Source: an uncultured Spirochaetales bacterium (GTDB lineage Bacteria; Spirochaetota; Spirochaetia; Sphaerochaetales; Sphaerochaetaceae). From it: a stretch of 64,000 nucleotides of DNA. The stretch is from the NCBI GenBank assembly GCA_949297785.1, contig CASFTW010000003.1:1-64000 (forward strand), in the 5' to 3' direction. A model generated the notes under the pieces. The model was not told the DNA's origin. It saw nothing but the letters and a program-made list of their open reading frames with translations, and made no database searches. Shown piece by piece: positions 1 to 9,062 of this stretch (the first letter of the stretch is position 1; each line of letters opens with the position of its first letter). Position numbers and translations under genes: made by a program.

Positions 1-1
1 T

Positions 2-67
2 GTTCCTGTTCCCAAGCCTGCTCCGAAGAGGAGGGGCAGACCTCCAAAGAGGAAGGTTGAGGATTAG
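2..67 (+). CDS. C-terminal tail of an AT-hook protein (partial)
   Basis: The reading frame that enters at base 2 is open to a TAG at 65-67 and encodes a proline- and basic-rich tail containing KRRGRPPKRK, a canonical AT-hook (GRP core flanked by Lys/Arg) that binds the minor groove of AT-rich DNA. The other plus frame in this stretch gives an acidic peptide with no recognisable motif. Everything upstream is outside the window, so the body of the protein is unknown. It could be a nucleoid-associated protein or any protein with an appended basic tail. The next gene is convergent, so this is the end of a rightward transcription unit. Confidence 0.6.
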   Translation, partial: VPVPKPAPKRRGRPPKRKVED

Positions 68-104
68 ACTATAGTCCCGCAAATTGAGGTTTCTTTATTT
101 TTTA

Positions 105-1256
105 TCAGCTTTGATTTATTGTTCGGTTGCTATGGTGTCTCATTGTCATTGAGGATTTGTAAATCTCATGTAATTTTTTTACAACATTATCCATTTCCCA
201 ATTTTCTAATCCATAGTATTCAATTGGGGTTTTACAAGATTTTAATGCTAGTATTTTTTCAGCCCAGTATTTTGGAGAAGTACTTAAGTCAAGATATTCT
301 ATATGATTTGATATACGAGTAGATTCTGGGACTACGTTAGATGCAATAGTCCAAAGACCCGAAATTTGAGCTTCAATTAAAACTATTCCAAGTCCTTCCC
401 ATTTTGAAGTTAGAATAAAAACATCCATTGCATTTAATAAGTCATTAATATCAGATCTATTATAGAGAATTGCAGTATCATCAATTAAATTATATTCAGC
501 CAGTCTTTTTTTTATACTATCTTCAAGTGGGCCACCTCCGCTGATTAGCAATAATTTTGAATCTGGATTGGTTTTATGAATTTCTTTAAAAATATCTATT
601 AAAAAAGTATGGTTTTTTAGTTCGACGAAACGACCTATATTACCAATTACAAAATCACCAGATTTAAAGCCTAATTTGGCACGGGTTTTTATTCTATCAG
701 CGCCTGATTTGAATTTTTTTATGTCAATGCCATTATTAAAAACAACTGAGTCATTTATATTGAAAAATTCGTTAGTTTTTTGTTGCATCATGGGGGTTAA
801 TGTAATAAGTTTTGAATTGTACTTTCTTTTTATAAGCTTAAAAAAATTAATATCATTGGGGTGTTTTGTTCTCCATATGTCAAAATCAGTGTGTAATGTA
901 TAAATAACAGATGTAGATTTTGGTAATCCAGCCATGAAAACATATTTGCTAATGTATAAGTGATAATGGAATATATCAGGTTTGAAAGTTTTTATAATCT
1001 TTCTTAATTTTGTTATATGCTTGGCCCCTGTGATTATTGCAGGTGTAGAGGTTTTGTGGAGTTTTGTTGTTTCGTCTAAAAACAATAAGTTTATACCATT
1101 GTCTTGTAAAGTTTTTTCCCATAATGAATTTGTCTTAAATACAACTACAACTAAAAGCTCTATGTCATCATAAGTATCCAATCGTAGGGCATAATCTTTT
1201 ACGATTGTTTCTGCTCCCGCCATAACTAAAGAAGGTATAAACTCGATAACTTTCAT
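105..1256 (-). CDS. GT4 family glycosyltransferase
   Basis: GT-B fold glycosyltransferase of family 4 (383 aa), expected to add a sugar to a lipid-linked polysaccharide intermediate at the cytoplasmic membrane. The N-terminal Rossmann half starts with MKVIEFIPSLVMAGAE, the usual GT4 entry strand and Gly/Ala loop. The C-terminal half has the nucleotide-sugar segment GNIGRFVELKNH and the acidic-Glu motif around SKWEGLGIVLIEAQ. The start is the ATG at 1256 rather than the TTG just before it, because AAAGGG lies at good spacing upstream. It follows the flippase gene with a 31-nt gap, so the two are probably co-transcribed. The base composition is clearly AT-richer than the RND gene upstream, as is common for polysaccharide genes gained by transfer. 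The acceptor and donor sugar cannot be read from the sequence. Confidence 0.85.
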   Translation of the reverse strand: MKVIEFIPSLVMAGAETIVKDYALRLDTYDDIELLVVVVFKTNSLWEKTLQDNGINLLFLDETTKLHKTSTPAIITGAKHITKLRKIIKTFKPDIFHYHLYISKYVFMAGLPKSTSVIYTLHTDFDIWRTKHPNDINFFKLIKRKYNSKLITLTPMMQQKTNEFFNINDSVVFNNGIDIKKFKSGADRIKTRAKLGFKSGDFVIGNIGRFVELKNHTFLIDIFKEIHKTNPDSKLLLISGGGPLEDSIKKRLAEYNLIDDTAILYNRSDINDLLNAMDVFILTSKWEGLGIVLIEAQISGLWTIASNVVPESTRISNHIEYLDLSTSPKYWAEKILALKSCKTPIEYYGLENWEMDNVVKKLHEIYKSSMTMRHHSNRTINQS

Positions 1257-1287
1257 CAATTTCCCTTTAAAACCTTTGATTTTCTTA

Positions 1288-2829
1288 TCAGTATTCTTTT
1301 TTGAATATAAATCTTCTTATTGCTTTTATCGATTGCTTTACATATGGATTTTTATGGAGAAATATAAATGCAATACAAATTGTTATTAAAAGTGGTACAA
1401 TTGTATGTGTTATTATCGCCATAATTCCAAACTTTGGAAGATAGTTTGTACATTTAAGAGTAACAAATATTACAACAATAACGAGTATTAACCTTGTCAA
1501 ATTGAAAAAAATATATTTTTTTGCACTAGCATGAAAGCCTCGATTCCAAATTACTAATGGCTCAACCCACATATCAATAGCAACTGATACCAAAATTGTG
1601 CCTAGCATGATACCGTCAAATCCCCAAAAATACCCTAATATAAAAGATAGAATAAAATTGGCAATCCCTGAAATAATGGCTCTTTTTCGATCGAACCAGT
1701 ACAATCCTAAGGAGGCTTTGTATGTATTATAGAGATATCTGTTACAACCTATATAAGAAACTAAACCTATAGCGATTGCAGAATGAAGAGGAAGACACCT
1801 TGCTTGGCCAAAAAAAGTGCCAATGATTGGATTTACAATATTTATCAGAATGATACTTAGTGGGCCATAGATCAAAAAAAAGGATATATCAATTGCCCAA
1901 AAACTATCTATAACTTTTGAAGAATCTTCAGTTGCGTTGATATTCCCTAATGATGCTGTTATGGCATTGGGTATTGCGCGGATAAAGCTCCGGACACCTA
2001 GATATATCATTTGATAATTTGAATATAACCCTAAAATTGAAGAGCCTACCAGAGCACTTATAAGAATGCTGTTTGTTGAGTCTGAAAAAACACCACCTAA
2101 TTTCCCTAAAATCAAACCCTTTATATTGTATATTATTTTCTCTTTGGTTTCAGATGATATCTTCTCTTTATTTCTCTTTTTTAAGAAGCAGTACTCCTTA
2201 TTTGCAATGTGGTTGATAAATGTACATCTGCCTAACATAAATAGTAAATTACACAACGCATATATAAGAAAATTATGTGTAAGTATAGATACGCTGATTT
2301 GTACTAAATACATCAATGCCCAAACTATATTTGTAATTAATGTAATGATATATTGTTTTTGATCTGCGTTGAAGAGAATTTGTTTATATGAAAAGTAATA
2401 TTCGAAAACTGTACTTAGAAGATATATTAGAAAATATACTTGTACATCTCTTATTGGGACTTCAGTTTTTGTAAAGTACTGTAGAAAAAAGGAAACAATT
2501 ATTCCTCCTATCAGAATAAGTGTTCCTATAGCTTTGTATAGACGTCTATAGAAATTCATTATTGCCCTGATTTCATCAAGGTTATCTTCAGCAAGTGGTT
2601 GATACAATGAATAGGCAATTGCAACGCTAAGTCCAAGTTCTGCAACAGACAATACAGAAATTACATTCTTAAACAGGCTATATAATCCAAGGTAATCAGG
2701 AATGAAACATTGATTGAATACCATTCGTTCTACAAAGCTGATTATTCCCATTACAATTTGGGTAATCATTGCAGTTGTTGCGTTGCGTGCTGAGTTTTTG
2801 AACCTGTATTCGTTTGTATTATTTGCCAT
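1288..2829 (-). CDS. wzx: Polysaccharide flippase, Wzx/MOP superfamily
   Basis: Integral membrane protein (about 513 aa) with 12-14 predicted hydrophobic helices and the RFKNSARNA N-terminal motif seen in oligosaccharide flippases of the MOP superfamily. It is expected to move undecaprenyl-linked repeat units across the inner membrane. The start is taken as the ATG at 2829 (MANNTNE). A longer open frame to 2895 would begin inside a strong terminator hairpin, and AGAAAGG lies upstream of 2829. It is AT-rich, like the GT4 gene that follows. With the Wzy-like gene at 5488 it gives the two membrane components of a Wzy-dependent pathway. The substrate is unknown. Confidence 0.85.
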   Translation of the reverse strand: MANNTNEYRFKNSARNATTAMITQIVMGIISFVERMVFNQCFIPDYLGLYSLFKNVISVLSVAELGLSVAIAYSLYQPLAEDNLDEIRAIMNFYRRLYKAIGTLILIGGIIVSFFLQYFTKTEVPIRDVQVYFLIYLLSTVFEYYFSYKQILFNADQKQYIITLITNIVWALMYLVQISVSILTHNFLIYALCNLLFMLGRCTFINHIANKEYCFLKKRNKEKISSETKEKIIYNIKGLILGKLGGVFSDSTNSILISALVGSSILGLYSNYQMIYLGVRSFIRAIPNAITASLGNINATEDSSKVIDSFWAIDISFFLIYGPLSIILINIVNPIIGTFFGQARCLPLHSAIAIGLVSYIGCNRYLYNTYKASLGLYWFDRKRAIISGIANFILSFILGYFWGFDGIMLGTILVSVAIDMWVEPLVIWNRGFHASAKKYIFFNLTRLILVIVVIFVTLKCTNYLPKFGIMAIITHTIVPLLITICIAFIFLHKNPYVKQSIKAIRRFIFKKEY

Positions 2830-2869
2830 ACCTTTTATTTGTAATCCTTTCTGGTCAGGTCTAATAAAT

Positions 2870-2903
2870 ATAAAACCGCAGTCTTTCTTTTGCAAGACTG
2901 CGG
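2870..2903 (-). terminator. Intrinsic terminator downstream of the RND gene
   Basis: Perfect 10-bp inverted repeat (CCGCAGTCTT at 2876-2885, AAGACTGCGG at 2894-2903) with an 8-nt loop. Read on the minus strand it is followed by TTTTATATTT. It lies 17 nt after the stop of the RND transporter and before the flippase start, so it separates their transcription units. Confidence 0.85.
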
Positions 2904-2919
2904 CATAATTGCTGGATTT

Positions 2920-5412
2920 TCAGTTTTTCTTGACAAGCTTTGCCAGTATTGCATCTCTTATTTTCACAGAGACAATCATCACTACCGGAAGAACGAATAT
3001 TGTGGCAAGCATTGCAACCGTAAGGGATATGCACATGAAGAGTCCGAAATACTGGATGGGGGTGAAGGAGGCAAGTGCGAGTACAATCATGCCTGCGACG
3101 ATTGATACTGTCGTCAGAATGATCGGTCTTCCAGTCTCATCAAGTGTTCTTGAAATGATTCCTTCAATCTTCTGTTCAGGGTATTTCTGTCTGTTGTATC
3201 TGTAGCGGAGCAGGAAGTGAAGGGCATCATCAATACCAGCACCGACTGTGACAGATGAGAATCCTACAGTAACAAGGTCAAAAGGAATGTTGCACACGTA
3301 CATGAATATGTAGTTGAACATGATTCCGATAACAACAGGAACAATTGAGACACAGCCTCTGAAAAATGAGAAAAGAGTGAATGAAGCAATGATGATGATG
3401 GCAATGATGGATATCCAGCTTGCCGTGTTCTGATCCTGCATTATCATGTCACTGGCACGGACGGTTTTCTCAATACCGCTCGAAAGCCTTGATGTGGTGC
3501 CTTCCGGCAGCATGTATCTGTAGTAATCAAGCACATTTGTCATTCTTCTGCCGCTGGCTGTTGTCTGGATGTTCTGCTCAAATGCATCATAGTTCCTCAT
3601 GGCAAGTGTCACCTGGGAACCGTCTTCACTGATGAGGGAATCAAGAATGCCGCCGTCAATATGTGCTTTCATCTGCTGCAGTGTCCTGTAGAGGAAGTTC
3701 AGCAGTCCGTTGTTTTCTGGAATTCCTTCTTCTCCGGAATATACTTTATTCAGGAATGCGACATACTGTGAGAAAGACAGGCTTTGTTCTATATCAGGGC
3801 AGGCGGCCATGACTGTTTCCTCATATTCATAAACTTTCTTGAGGTTTTCCCATTGCAGGAAGAATCCCGGTTCATTGTCCGGAGCGACAATGATCACATT
3901 ATACGGGTCTGTGCCGCCCATTGTCTGGGCAAAATAAATTGAATCCTGGACTAGGACGTCTTCCTGCGGGAAGTAGTCCATGTAATTTGAGTTGAAATCC
4001 ACTTTGTCATGAGTGAATGCAAAACCGAGTGTTATTGCCAGTACGATAATGAGAACAAGATACCAGTATTTTGTGACGGTTATACTGACAAATCTGATGA
4101 ATGCTCCCAGTATTTTTCCGTTCTCGATTTTTTCGACTTTCTTTTCCTTCGGCTGCGGCAGCAGTGACAGCACTGATGACAGATAGAGGATGGCAAGCAC
4201 CGCACAGCATGCAATGCCGATTGCTGCAGTCAATCCGAATTCACGGAACATCTTTGTTCTGCATACCATCATTGCAAGAAAGCCTACAACTGTTGTGAGA
4301 CTTGCAGAAAGGATTGTCTTTGAGATCCTTGCATATGCATTGACCGCTATCGCTGGGTCTTTTGCTTCTGCAAAATACTCAGAAAGCATATGAACAGAGT
4401 ATGAAGACCCCAGCGTCAGGACAAGACATGGCGTGAGAATTGTCACGATGGAAAGCTTATAGCCGAGAAGACTCATTATTCCCAGTGTCCATACAATACT
4501 TATCAAGGAGAGAGAAGAGGGTATGATGACTGCGCGGAGTGATTTGTATGAAAGGAAGTAAACAACCAGTATCACAAGGAAGCACATTGTCAGCAGCAGA
4601 CCGAGATCCTTGAATATATAATACGTGACGCGGTTTGTAATCGTACTTCCGCCATTCAGTGCCACACGTCCGTAATCTCTGAGCGGATCAATTACTGATG
4701 AAAGTACTTCCTGCTGTTCTGCATTATAGCTTCTTGTACGGTAATACAGCATGATTGTGTTTACATCATCGCTGTACAGGAAGTTTTTCGCCATATCGTC
4801 ATTTTCAAGTCTCTGACGGAAAATTTCTGCTGTTTCTTCCGTCCATTCTTCTCCGTCCTGGACAGGGGACATCGGAACAAGAGACAGCCTAGTTCCTTTT
4901 TTCTCAACCGTAACGAAATCAAATGGTGAAATGCAGTACCCTACAATATCTATTTCCTCCATTTCATCCATTACGTCGGAAATACAGTTGAGTACTTCCG
5001 GTGTATACATGAGTTCAGAAGAGAAGATAACTACAAAACCATCAGGAAATGAAGTATATTCCGTACCATCCAGAAATTCATCAGGAATGGCGATATGAAG
5101 TTTTTCATTTTCATCTCTATATGTATAGCCGTATTTTGGCAATTCAATGCCTTTAATTTCATCCGGAAGCTCATAGTATAATGGTTCATCTTCCGGAGCT
5201 TCTGCTGGAGTGAGAACGTATTCTGATGCCGGTACATCTGAAGTGAAACTGAATATTCCGGCATCAATCTGCAGATCTTTCAGCTGCCATGCAAAGAAAA
5301 GTGTCAGCGCTGCGATTATTATAAGTACCGGAATTCTGAAACGAAGGACATATTTGATAATTACTTCAAATATCCTCACGAAAAGGCTTTTTTTTACTTC
5401 ATTTTTTTCCAT
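2920..5412 (-). CDS. RND superfamily transporter (MMPL/HAE3 type)
   Basis: 830-aa inner-membrane protein of the RND superfamily, HAE3/MMPL branch (COG1033-like), members of which move hydrophobic or lipidic molecules without always needing a TolC partner. The layout is a duplicated unit: one N-terminal helix (about residues 24-44), a large extracytoplasmic domain, a bundle of five or six helices, then the same pattern again. The second bundle contains GAGIDDALHFLLRYRY, typical of these proteins. The first ATG with clear family start is at 5412; a TTG six codons upstream is less likely. There is no Shine-Dalgarno, and a TTTACC-17-TATACT promoter ends 8 nt before the ATG. It is less AT-rich than the polysaccharide genes on both sides, and has its own promoter and terminator, so it is probably an older resident. 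The cargo is unknown. Confidence 0.85.
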   Translation of the reverse strand: MEKNEVKKSLFVRIFEVIIKYVLRFRIPVLIIIAALTLFFAWQLKDLQIDAGIFSFTSDVPASEYVLTPAEAPEDEPLYYELPDEIKGIELPKYGYTYRDENEKLHIAIPDEFLDGTEYTSFPDGFVVIFSSELMYTPEVLNCISDVMDEMEEIDIVGYCISPFDFVTVEKKGTRLSLVPMSPVQDGEEWTEETAEIFRQRLENDDMAKNFLYSDDVNTIMLYYRTRSYNAEQQEVLSSVIDPLRDYGRVALNGGSTITNRVTYYIFKDLGLLLTMCFLVILVVYFLSYKSLRAVIIPSSLSLISIVWTLGIMSLLGYKLSIVTILTPCLVLTLGSSYSVHMLSEYFAEAKDPAIAVNAYARISKTILSASLTTVVGFLAMMVCRTKMFREFGLTAAIGIACCAVLAILYLSSVLSLLPQPKEKKVEKIENGKILGAFIRFVSITVTKYWYLVLIIVLAITLGFAFTHDKVDFNSNYMDYFPQEDVLVQDSIYFAQTMGGTDPYNVIIVAPDNEPGFFLQWENLKKVYEYEETVMAACPDIEQSLSFSQYVAFLNKVYSGEEGIPENNGLLNFLYRTLQQMKAHIDGGILDSLISEDGSQVTLAMRNYDAFEQNIQTTASGRRMTNVLDYYRYMLPEGTTSRLSSGIEKTVRASDMIMQDQNTASWISIIAIIIIASFTLFSFFRGCVSIVPVVIGIMFNYIFMYVCNIPFDLVTVGFSSVTVGAGIDDALHFLLRYRYNRQKYPEQKIEGIISRTLDETGRPIILTTVSIVAGMIVLALASFTPIQYFGLFMCISLTVAMLATIFVLPVVMIVSVKIRDAILAKLVKKN

Positions 5413-5420
5413 ACAGTATG

Positions 5421-5449
5421 AGTATAACAAGATTTAGAGCAGGGGTAAA
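5421..5449 (-). promoter_or_regulatory. Candidate sigma-70 promoter of the RND gene, short or no leader
   Basis: On the minus strand TTTACC (5444-5449) and TATACT (5421-5426) are separated by exactly 17 nt. The -10 box ends 8 nt before the ATG at 5412, so transcription would begin almost at the start codon, consistent with the missing Shine-Dalgarno. Confidence 0.5.
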
Positions 5450-5487
5450 TGTGCTTTTCTCAAGCAATAAGCTTGATAATATGGCGA

Positions 5488-6807
5488 TCATTCTTTCAAA
5501 GTTTTGTTGCCATACTTGCGTATATAGTTATAGAAAATCTGGCTTGTGTATCCAATCACTATTTGGAGTACGGCAAACATTGGAGGGCCTAATCTATTTA
5601 TTGTACCATTTTCGATTAAAGCATTAAAAACATAACCTGCCATAAAAGCTACGAAAAAGCATACCATTGTTTTTAGCTTGTTGTTATGAGTTTTAGAGTA
5701 GATAATTAAATTTTTTATTGCATAAAAAATGGAAGTGAATGAAAAAAACAGGAAAGGAATAAGTCCAAATAAGCCAGAAAATGAAAGAACCTCTAAAAAT
5801 GCATTATGTGTATGGCTAAATCCTGTTTGATCATAGAATTCCCTATTGTTAAATCCTAGAATTCTATTCCCTTTCCCATATGACCATGCTGTTTTGTAAA
5901 CCGTCAATCTATTGCTTCCATCGCTAAGTGATGAAACTCTTACAATCTTAGTTAAAACATAGTTTCTGAAAGAAGGAATAACAAGTAATAAGAGTATAAA
6001 TAAAATAATAAGTACAACAGTTACAAAAAGTATTTTGTAAAACGTTTTTTTATAATCATTTCTTTTTCTTTGAGCAACTAAGTAATAAGAAGTAATAAAC
6101 ACAATTGAAAAAGAGATAAAAGACAACATATTTGTCCTGCTTGCTGTTGCAATAAAAATGATATAAGCAGATAGACAAATATTTGAGATTGATAAAACCT
6201 TCCATGTTTTATTTGGTTTGTTGAATATCAGGTATATTGAAAATACGGCACCAATGTAACAAAAACAAGCGGTTGAATTTGCATTACCCGCTAATCCATT
6301 TATTCTCCCGCAAAGAGAGCCAGAACGTTTATTGATATAGTTGGAGATTTTACTAGGCAAAGAATTAATACATTCTGGAAAAAAGGTTACACTGATACTT
6401 AAAATTAATGACATAGTACAAACTATAAACCCAGCTGTGATCATTATCTTTGATATACTGATTATGTCATTTTCTAATTCATCTGTTTCTCTGTTAATAA
6501 AGCACAATAATAGAATTGCGAATAATTGTGCTATATGCGTACCGATTCGAGTAAATCCTCCGTTTATTAAGGGAGCAAGCAAAGCTATGATGTAATAAAC
6601 TATTCCAGAGTAAAATACAATCGACTTGCAAAAATGTTTTGACTTACCATTAATGATTATGCATGCTATTGCGTATAAAAAAATAATCCAATATACGATC
6701 AAACCCCAAAAACCGAATATGCCAAGTTGTAGTATTAATAACAATATAAATGTGATAATCAAGCAATTATGGATATCCCAAATGTTTGTTTTATCAGAAA
6801 TCTTCAT
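5488..6807 (-). CDS. O-antigen polymerase/ligase family protein (Wzy/WaaL)
   Basis: 439-aa polytopic membrane protein of the O-antigen ligase superfamily. About ten to twelve hydrophobic segments are visible. The signature region is present: a central LAGNANSTACF loop, ATASRTNML, and near residues 330-350 the HTHNAFLEVLSFSGL stretch that matches the conserved H-x-H-N-x-F/Y motif of Wzy and WaaL proteins. It would polymerise repeat units or ligate them to a lipid acceptor on the periplasmic face; sequence alone does not separate the two roles. AGGAT sits 8 nt before the ATG. It is strongly AT-rich. The sister gene wzx lies downstream beyond the RND gene. Confidence 0.85.
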   Translation of the reverse strand: MKISDKTNIWDIHNCLIITFILLLILQLGIFGFWGLIVYWIIFLYAIACIIINGKSKHFCKSIVFYSGIVYYIIALLAPLINGGFTRIGTHIAQLFAILLLCFINRETDELENDIISISKIMITAGFIVCTMSLILSISVTFFPECINSLPSKISNYINKRSGSLCGRINGLAGNANSTACFCYIGAVFSIYLIFNKPNKTWKVLSISNICLSAYIIFIATASRTNMLSFISFSIVFITSYYLVAQRKRNDYKKTFYKILFVTVVLIILFILLLLVIPSFRNYVLTKIVRVSSLSDGSNRLTVYKTAWSYGKGNRILGFNNREFYDQTGFSHTHNAFLEVLSFSGLFGLIPFLFFSFTSIFYAIKNLIIYSKTHNNKLKTMVCFFVAFMAGYVFNALIENGTINRLGPPMFAVLQIVIGYTSQIFYNYIRKYGNKTLKE

Positions 6808-6896
6808 CTTTTATCCTGTTTTTATTTCAAATCTAGCTATATGTATTAATGTGCTTCTATATGCGTGGAAATATTTTTAATAAAAAACAATCTTTT

Positions 6897-7802
6897 TCAA
6901 GATTCAAGAAAATGGATCCCAACTGTTTCAATACTCTTACACTCTGGCAGTTTTGCTGCCTTCCAGTTTAGTTTCTGGATTTCATTGTCTTTGATCATTG
7001 AATCCCATTCTTCTTTGTTGAAAGGTTTGTCCCAGTTCTTTTGGATATAGTTTATATCAGGATTCCCATCTGGAAGACTGTCAATAAGCTGCTTTGCCCA
7101 GTCAAAGTATGTGTATGCATACAACCACGTATAGTCAAACTGGAAGTAGTCAAAGTGCCAGTCATAACGCTTATAATATTCAACAAGTGTATCATAGAGA
7201 AAAGATGTTATCGGGTTGCCGATTCCTCCGCCGGTAAAGAAGCCTGTCCATTTGCCTTTCCCGAAATGCCAGTCCATGAAATGTTTTACACTGTAGAATG
7301 GTTTATCCTGAATGCGTGAGATAATGTCTTTATGAGGCATGTACACAGTTGCATCACACCACAATCCGCCATGCCGGGTTATAAGCTGGGTTCTCATTAT
7401 GTTTGTAAGCTTTACAAGTGGGATGCTGCCGTTCTGGAATAATTCCCTTATATTGCTTTCAAAAGTAAAATAATCTTCAAAATTGTTTTTATCCAGCAAT
7501 ACAAGATCTATGCCTTTTACTTTTTTTGCTTCTTCCAAGCATTTTTTCACAAGAGGCGGGGCCGTTTCAAATCCTGTATACCAGAACATCCATACTCTGT
7601 TGCCTGTCGGATTGAGTTTTGAAATATCTATATTACTGTATTTTTCTTTCAAACCGCTTTCTGTTACAGCTTTGTCCAGAATTTTCATCGCACCTGCTGT
7701 CTTTACTTTATCAACTTTATAGAAAAGTGATTTGAATCCCGGATAATTACGCAGAGCTTTGAAGACTACAGTTGAGTTATACAGATAATAGATACCTTTC
7801 AT
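6897..7802 (-). CDS. Capsular polysaccharide synthesis protein (GT32-like glycosyltransferase)
   Basis: About 301 aa, of the Caps_synth/GT32 type. The catalytic-site landmarks are visible: WMFWYTGFETAP at the N-terminal nucleotide-binding region, and LVKLTNIMRTQLITRHGGLWCDATVY, in which the GGLWCDATV portion corresponds to the DxD-containing segment of this family (here W-C-D-A-T). Such enzymes transfer hexoses in capsule or O-antigen synthesis. The start is the ATG at 7802, with GGGAG seven nt upstream; an upstream in-frame ATG at 7838 has no ribosome site. It precedes the Wzy-like gene by 89 nt, so they are likely one leftward unit. Donor sugar unknown. Confidence 0.8.
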   Translation of the reverse strand: MKGIYYLYNSTVVFKALRNYPGFKSLFYKVDKVKTAGAMKILDKAVTESGLKEKYSNIDISKLNPTGNRVWMFWYTGFETAPPLVKKCLEEAKKVKGIDLVLLDKNNFEDYFTFESNIRELFQNGSIPLVKLTNIMRTQLITRHGGLWCDATVYMPHKDIISRIQDKPFYSVKHFMDWHFGKGKWTGFFTGGGIGNPITSFLYDTLVEYYKRYDWHFDYFQFDYTWLYAYTYFDWAKQLIDSLPDGNPDINYIQKNWDKPFNKEEWDSMIKDNEIQKLNWKAAKLPECKSIETVGIHFLES

Positions 7803-7941
7803 GGTTGCTCCCAAATTTTTAGTCTGTATATTATGCATTACTTGCTATATTAGTACAAGATTGACTTCTGGTTTGCGCATTGCAGACTTATTGGATATTA
7901 GGTTAAGATTTTACTGACAATAATAGTCTGGAGAGTGATAC
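7803..7941. promoter_or_regulatory. Divergent intergenic region with promoter-like boxes
   Basis: The 139-nt gap between the leftward GT32-like gene and the rightward epimerase must hold both promoters. On the minus strand TTGTAC lies 18 nt before CATAAT, a fair match to sigma-70 boxes. On the plus strand TTGACT at 7861-7866 has no good -10 partner. No operator-like repeat is evident. Confidence 0.3.
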
Positions 7942-9021
7942 GTGAATAATAAAAACATACTGGTTACCGGATCAGGAGGTTTTATAGGATCCAATCTTTG
8001 TCTGGAGCTTTTAAGAAGATTTGATTCAATAAGCATTGTAGGAATAGATAACCTCAATGATTACTATGATGTGTCAATCAAAAAGTGGAGACTCAAGCAG
8101 ATTGAAGAAGAAGTCGGAAAGCATGAGGGCTCTTCGTTCAGCTTTGTAAAGGGAAGCATTGCAGATAAAGCACTGATTGATAAGCTTTTCGCTGAGAATG
8201 GTTTTGATATTGTTGTAAATCTTGCAGCACAGGCAGGGGTGAGGTATTCAATAACAAATCCCGATGCATATATAGAGTCCAATATAATAGGCTTTTATAA
8301 CATTCTTGAAGCCTGCCGTCATTCTTATGACAATGGTAAGAAGGGTGTTGATCATCTGGTATATGCATCCTCTTCATCAGTATACGGCTCAAACAAGAGG
8401 GTTCCTTATTCGACAGATGACAAAGTTGACAATCCTGTATCATTGTATGCGGCAACAAAGAAAAGCAATGAGCTTATGGCTCATGCATATTCAAAACTGT
8501 ACAACATACCTTCCACAGGATTGAGGTTCTTTACTGTTTATGGACCTGCAGGACGTCCTGATATGGCGTATTTCGGCTTTACAAACAAGCTTGTGAAAGG
8601 TGAGAAGATACAGATCTTCAATTACGGAAACTGCAAGAGGGATTTCACATACATAGATGATATAGTTGAAGGTGTCATAAGAGTAATGGAAAAGGCACCG
8701 GAGAGAAAGAGGGGAGAAGACGGACTTCCTGTACCTCCGTATGCACTGTATAACATAGGCAATAATAGCCCTGAGAATTTGATGGAGTTTGTGAAGATTC
8801 TCTCGGAAGAGCTTGTAGAAGCAGGAGTGCTTCCATCTGATTATGATTTTGACTCGCATATGGAGCTTGTTCCCATGCAGCCGGGAGATGTACCGGTAAC
8901 ATATGCAGATACCATACCGCTTGAAAGAGATTTCGGTTTCAAGCCCGACACATCATTGAGAGACGGGCTCAGAAAGTTTGCTCAGTGGTATAAAGAGTTT
9001 TATAATTTAAGAGATTGTTGA
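7942..9021 (+). CDS. UDP-glucuronate 4-epimerase
   Basis: 359-aa extended SDR epimerase that interconverts UDP-glucuronate and UDP-galacturonate. It shows the NAD-binding GSGGFIGS loop, the GIDNLNDYYDVSIK segment characteristic of the CapI/UGlcAE group, the YASSSSVYG active-site Ser/Thr strand, and the catalytic Y-x3-K in SLYAATKKS. The downstream RFFTVYGPAGRPDMA and RDFTYIDDIVEG blocks also match UDP-glucuronate epimerases closely. It starts at a GTG with GGAGAG seven nt upstream. It complements ugd (19368), which makes its substrate. The following ATPase gene starts 41 nt after its stop. Confidence 0.9.
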   Translation: MNNKNILVTGSGGFIGSNLCLELLRRFDSISIVGIDNLNDYYDVSIKKWRLKQIEEEVGKHEGSSFSFVKGSIADKALIDKLFAENGFDIVVNLAAQAGVRYSITNPDAYIESNIIGFYNILEACRHSYDNGKKGVDHLVYASSSSVYGSNKRVPYSTDDKVDNPVSLYAATKKSNELMAHAYSKLYNIPSTGLRFFTVYGPAGRPDMAYFGFTNKLVKGEKIQIFNYGNCKRDFTYIDDIVEGVIRVMEKAPERKRGEDGLPVPPYALYNIGNNSPENLMEFVKILSEELVEAGVLPSDYDFDSHMELVPMQPGDVPVTYADTIPLERDFGFKPDTSLRDGLRKFAQWYKEFYNLRDC

Positions 9022-9062
9022 GCTATATAACATCAGACTATATTGTTGGGAGCTTAAAAAGG

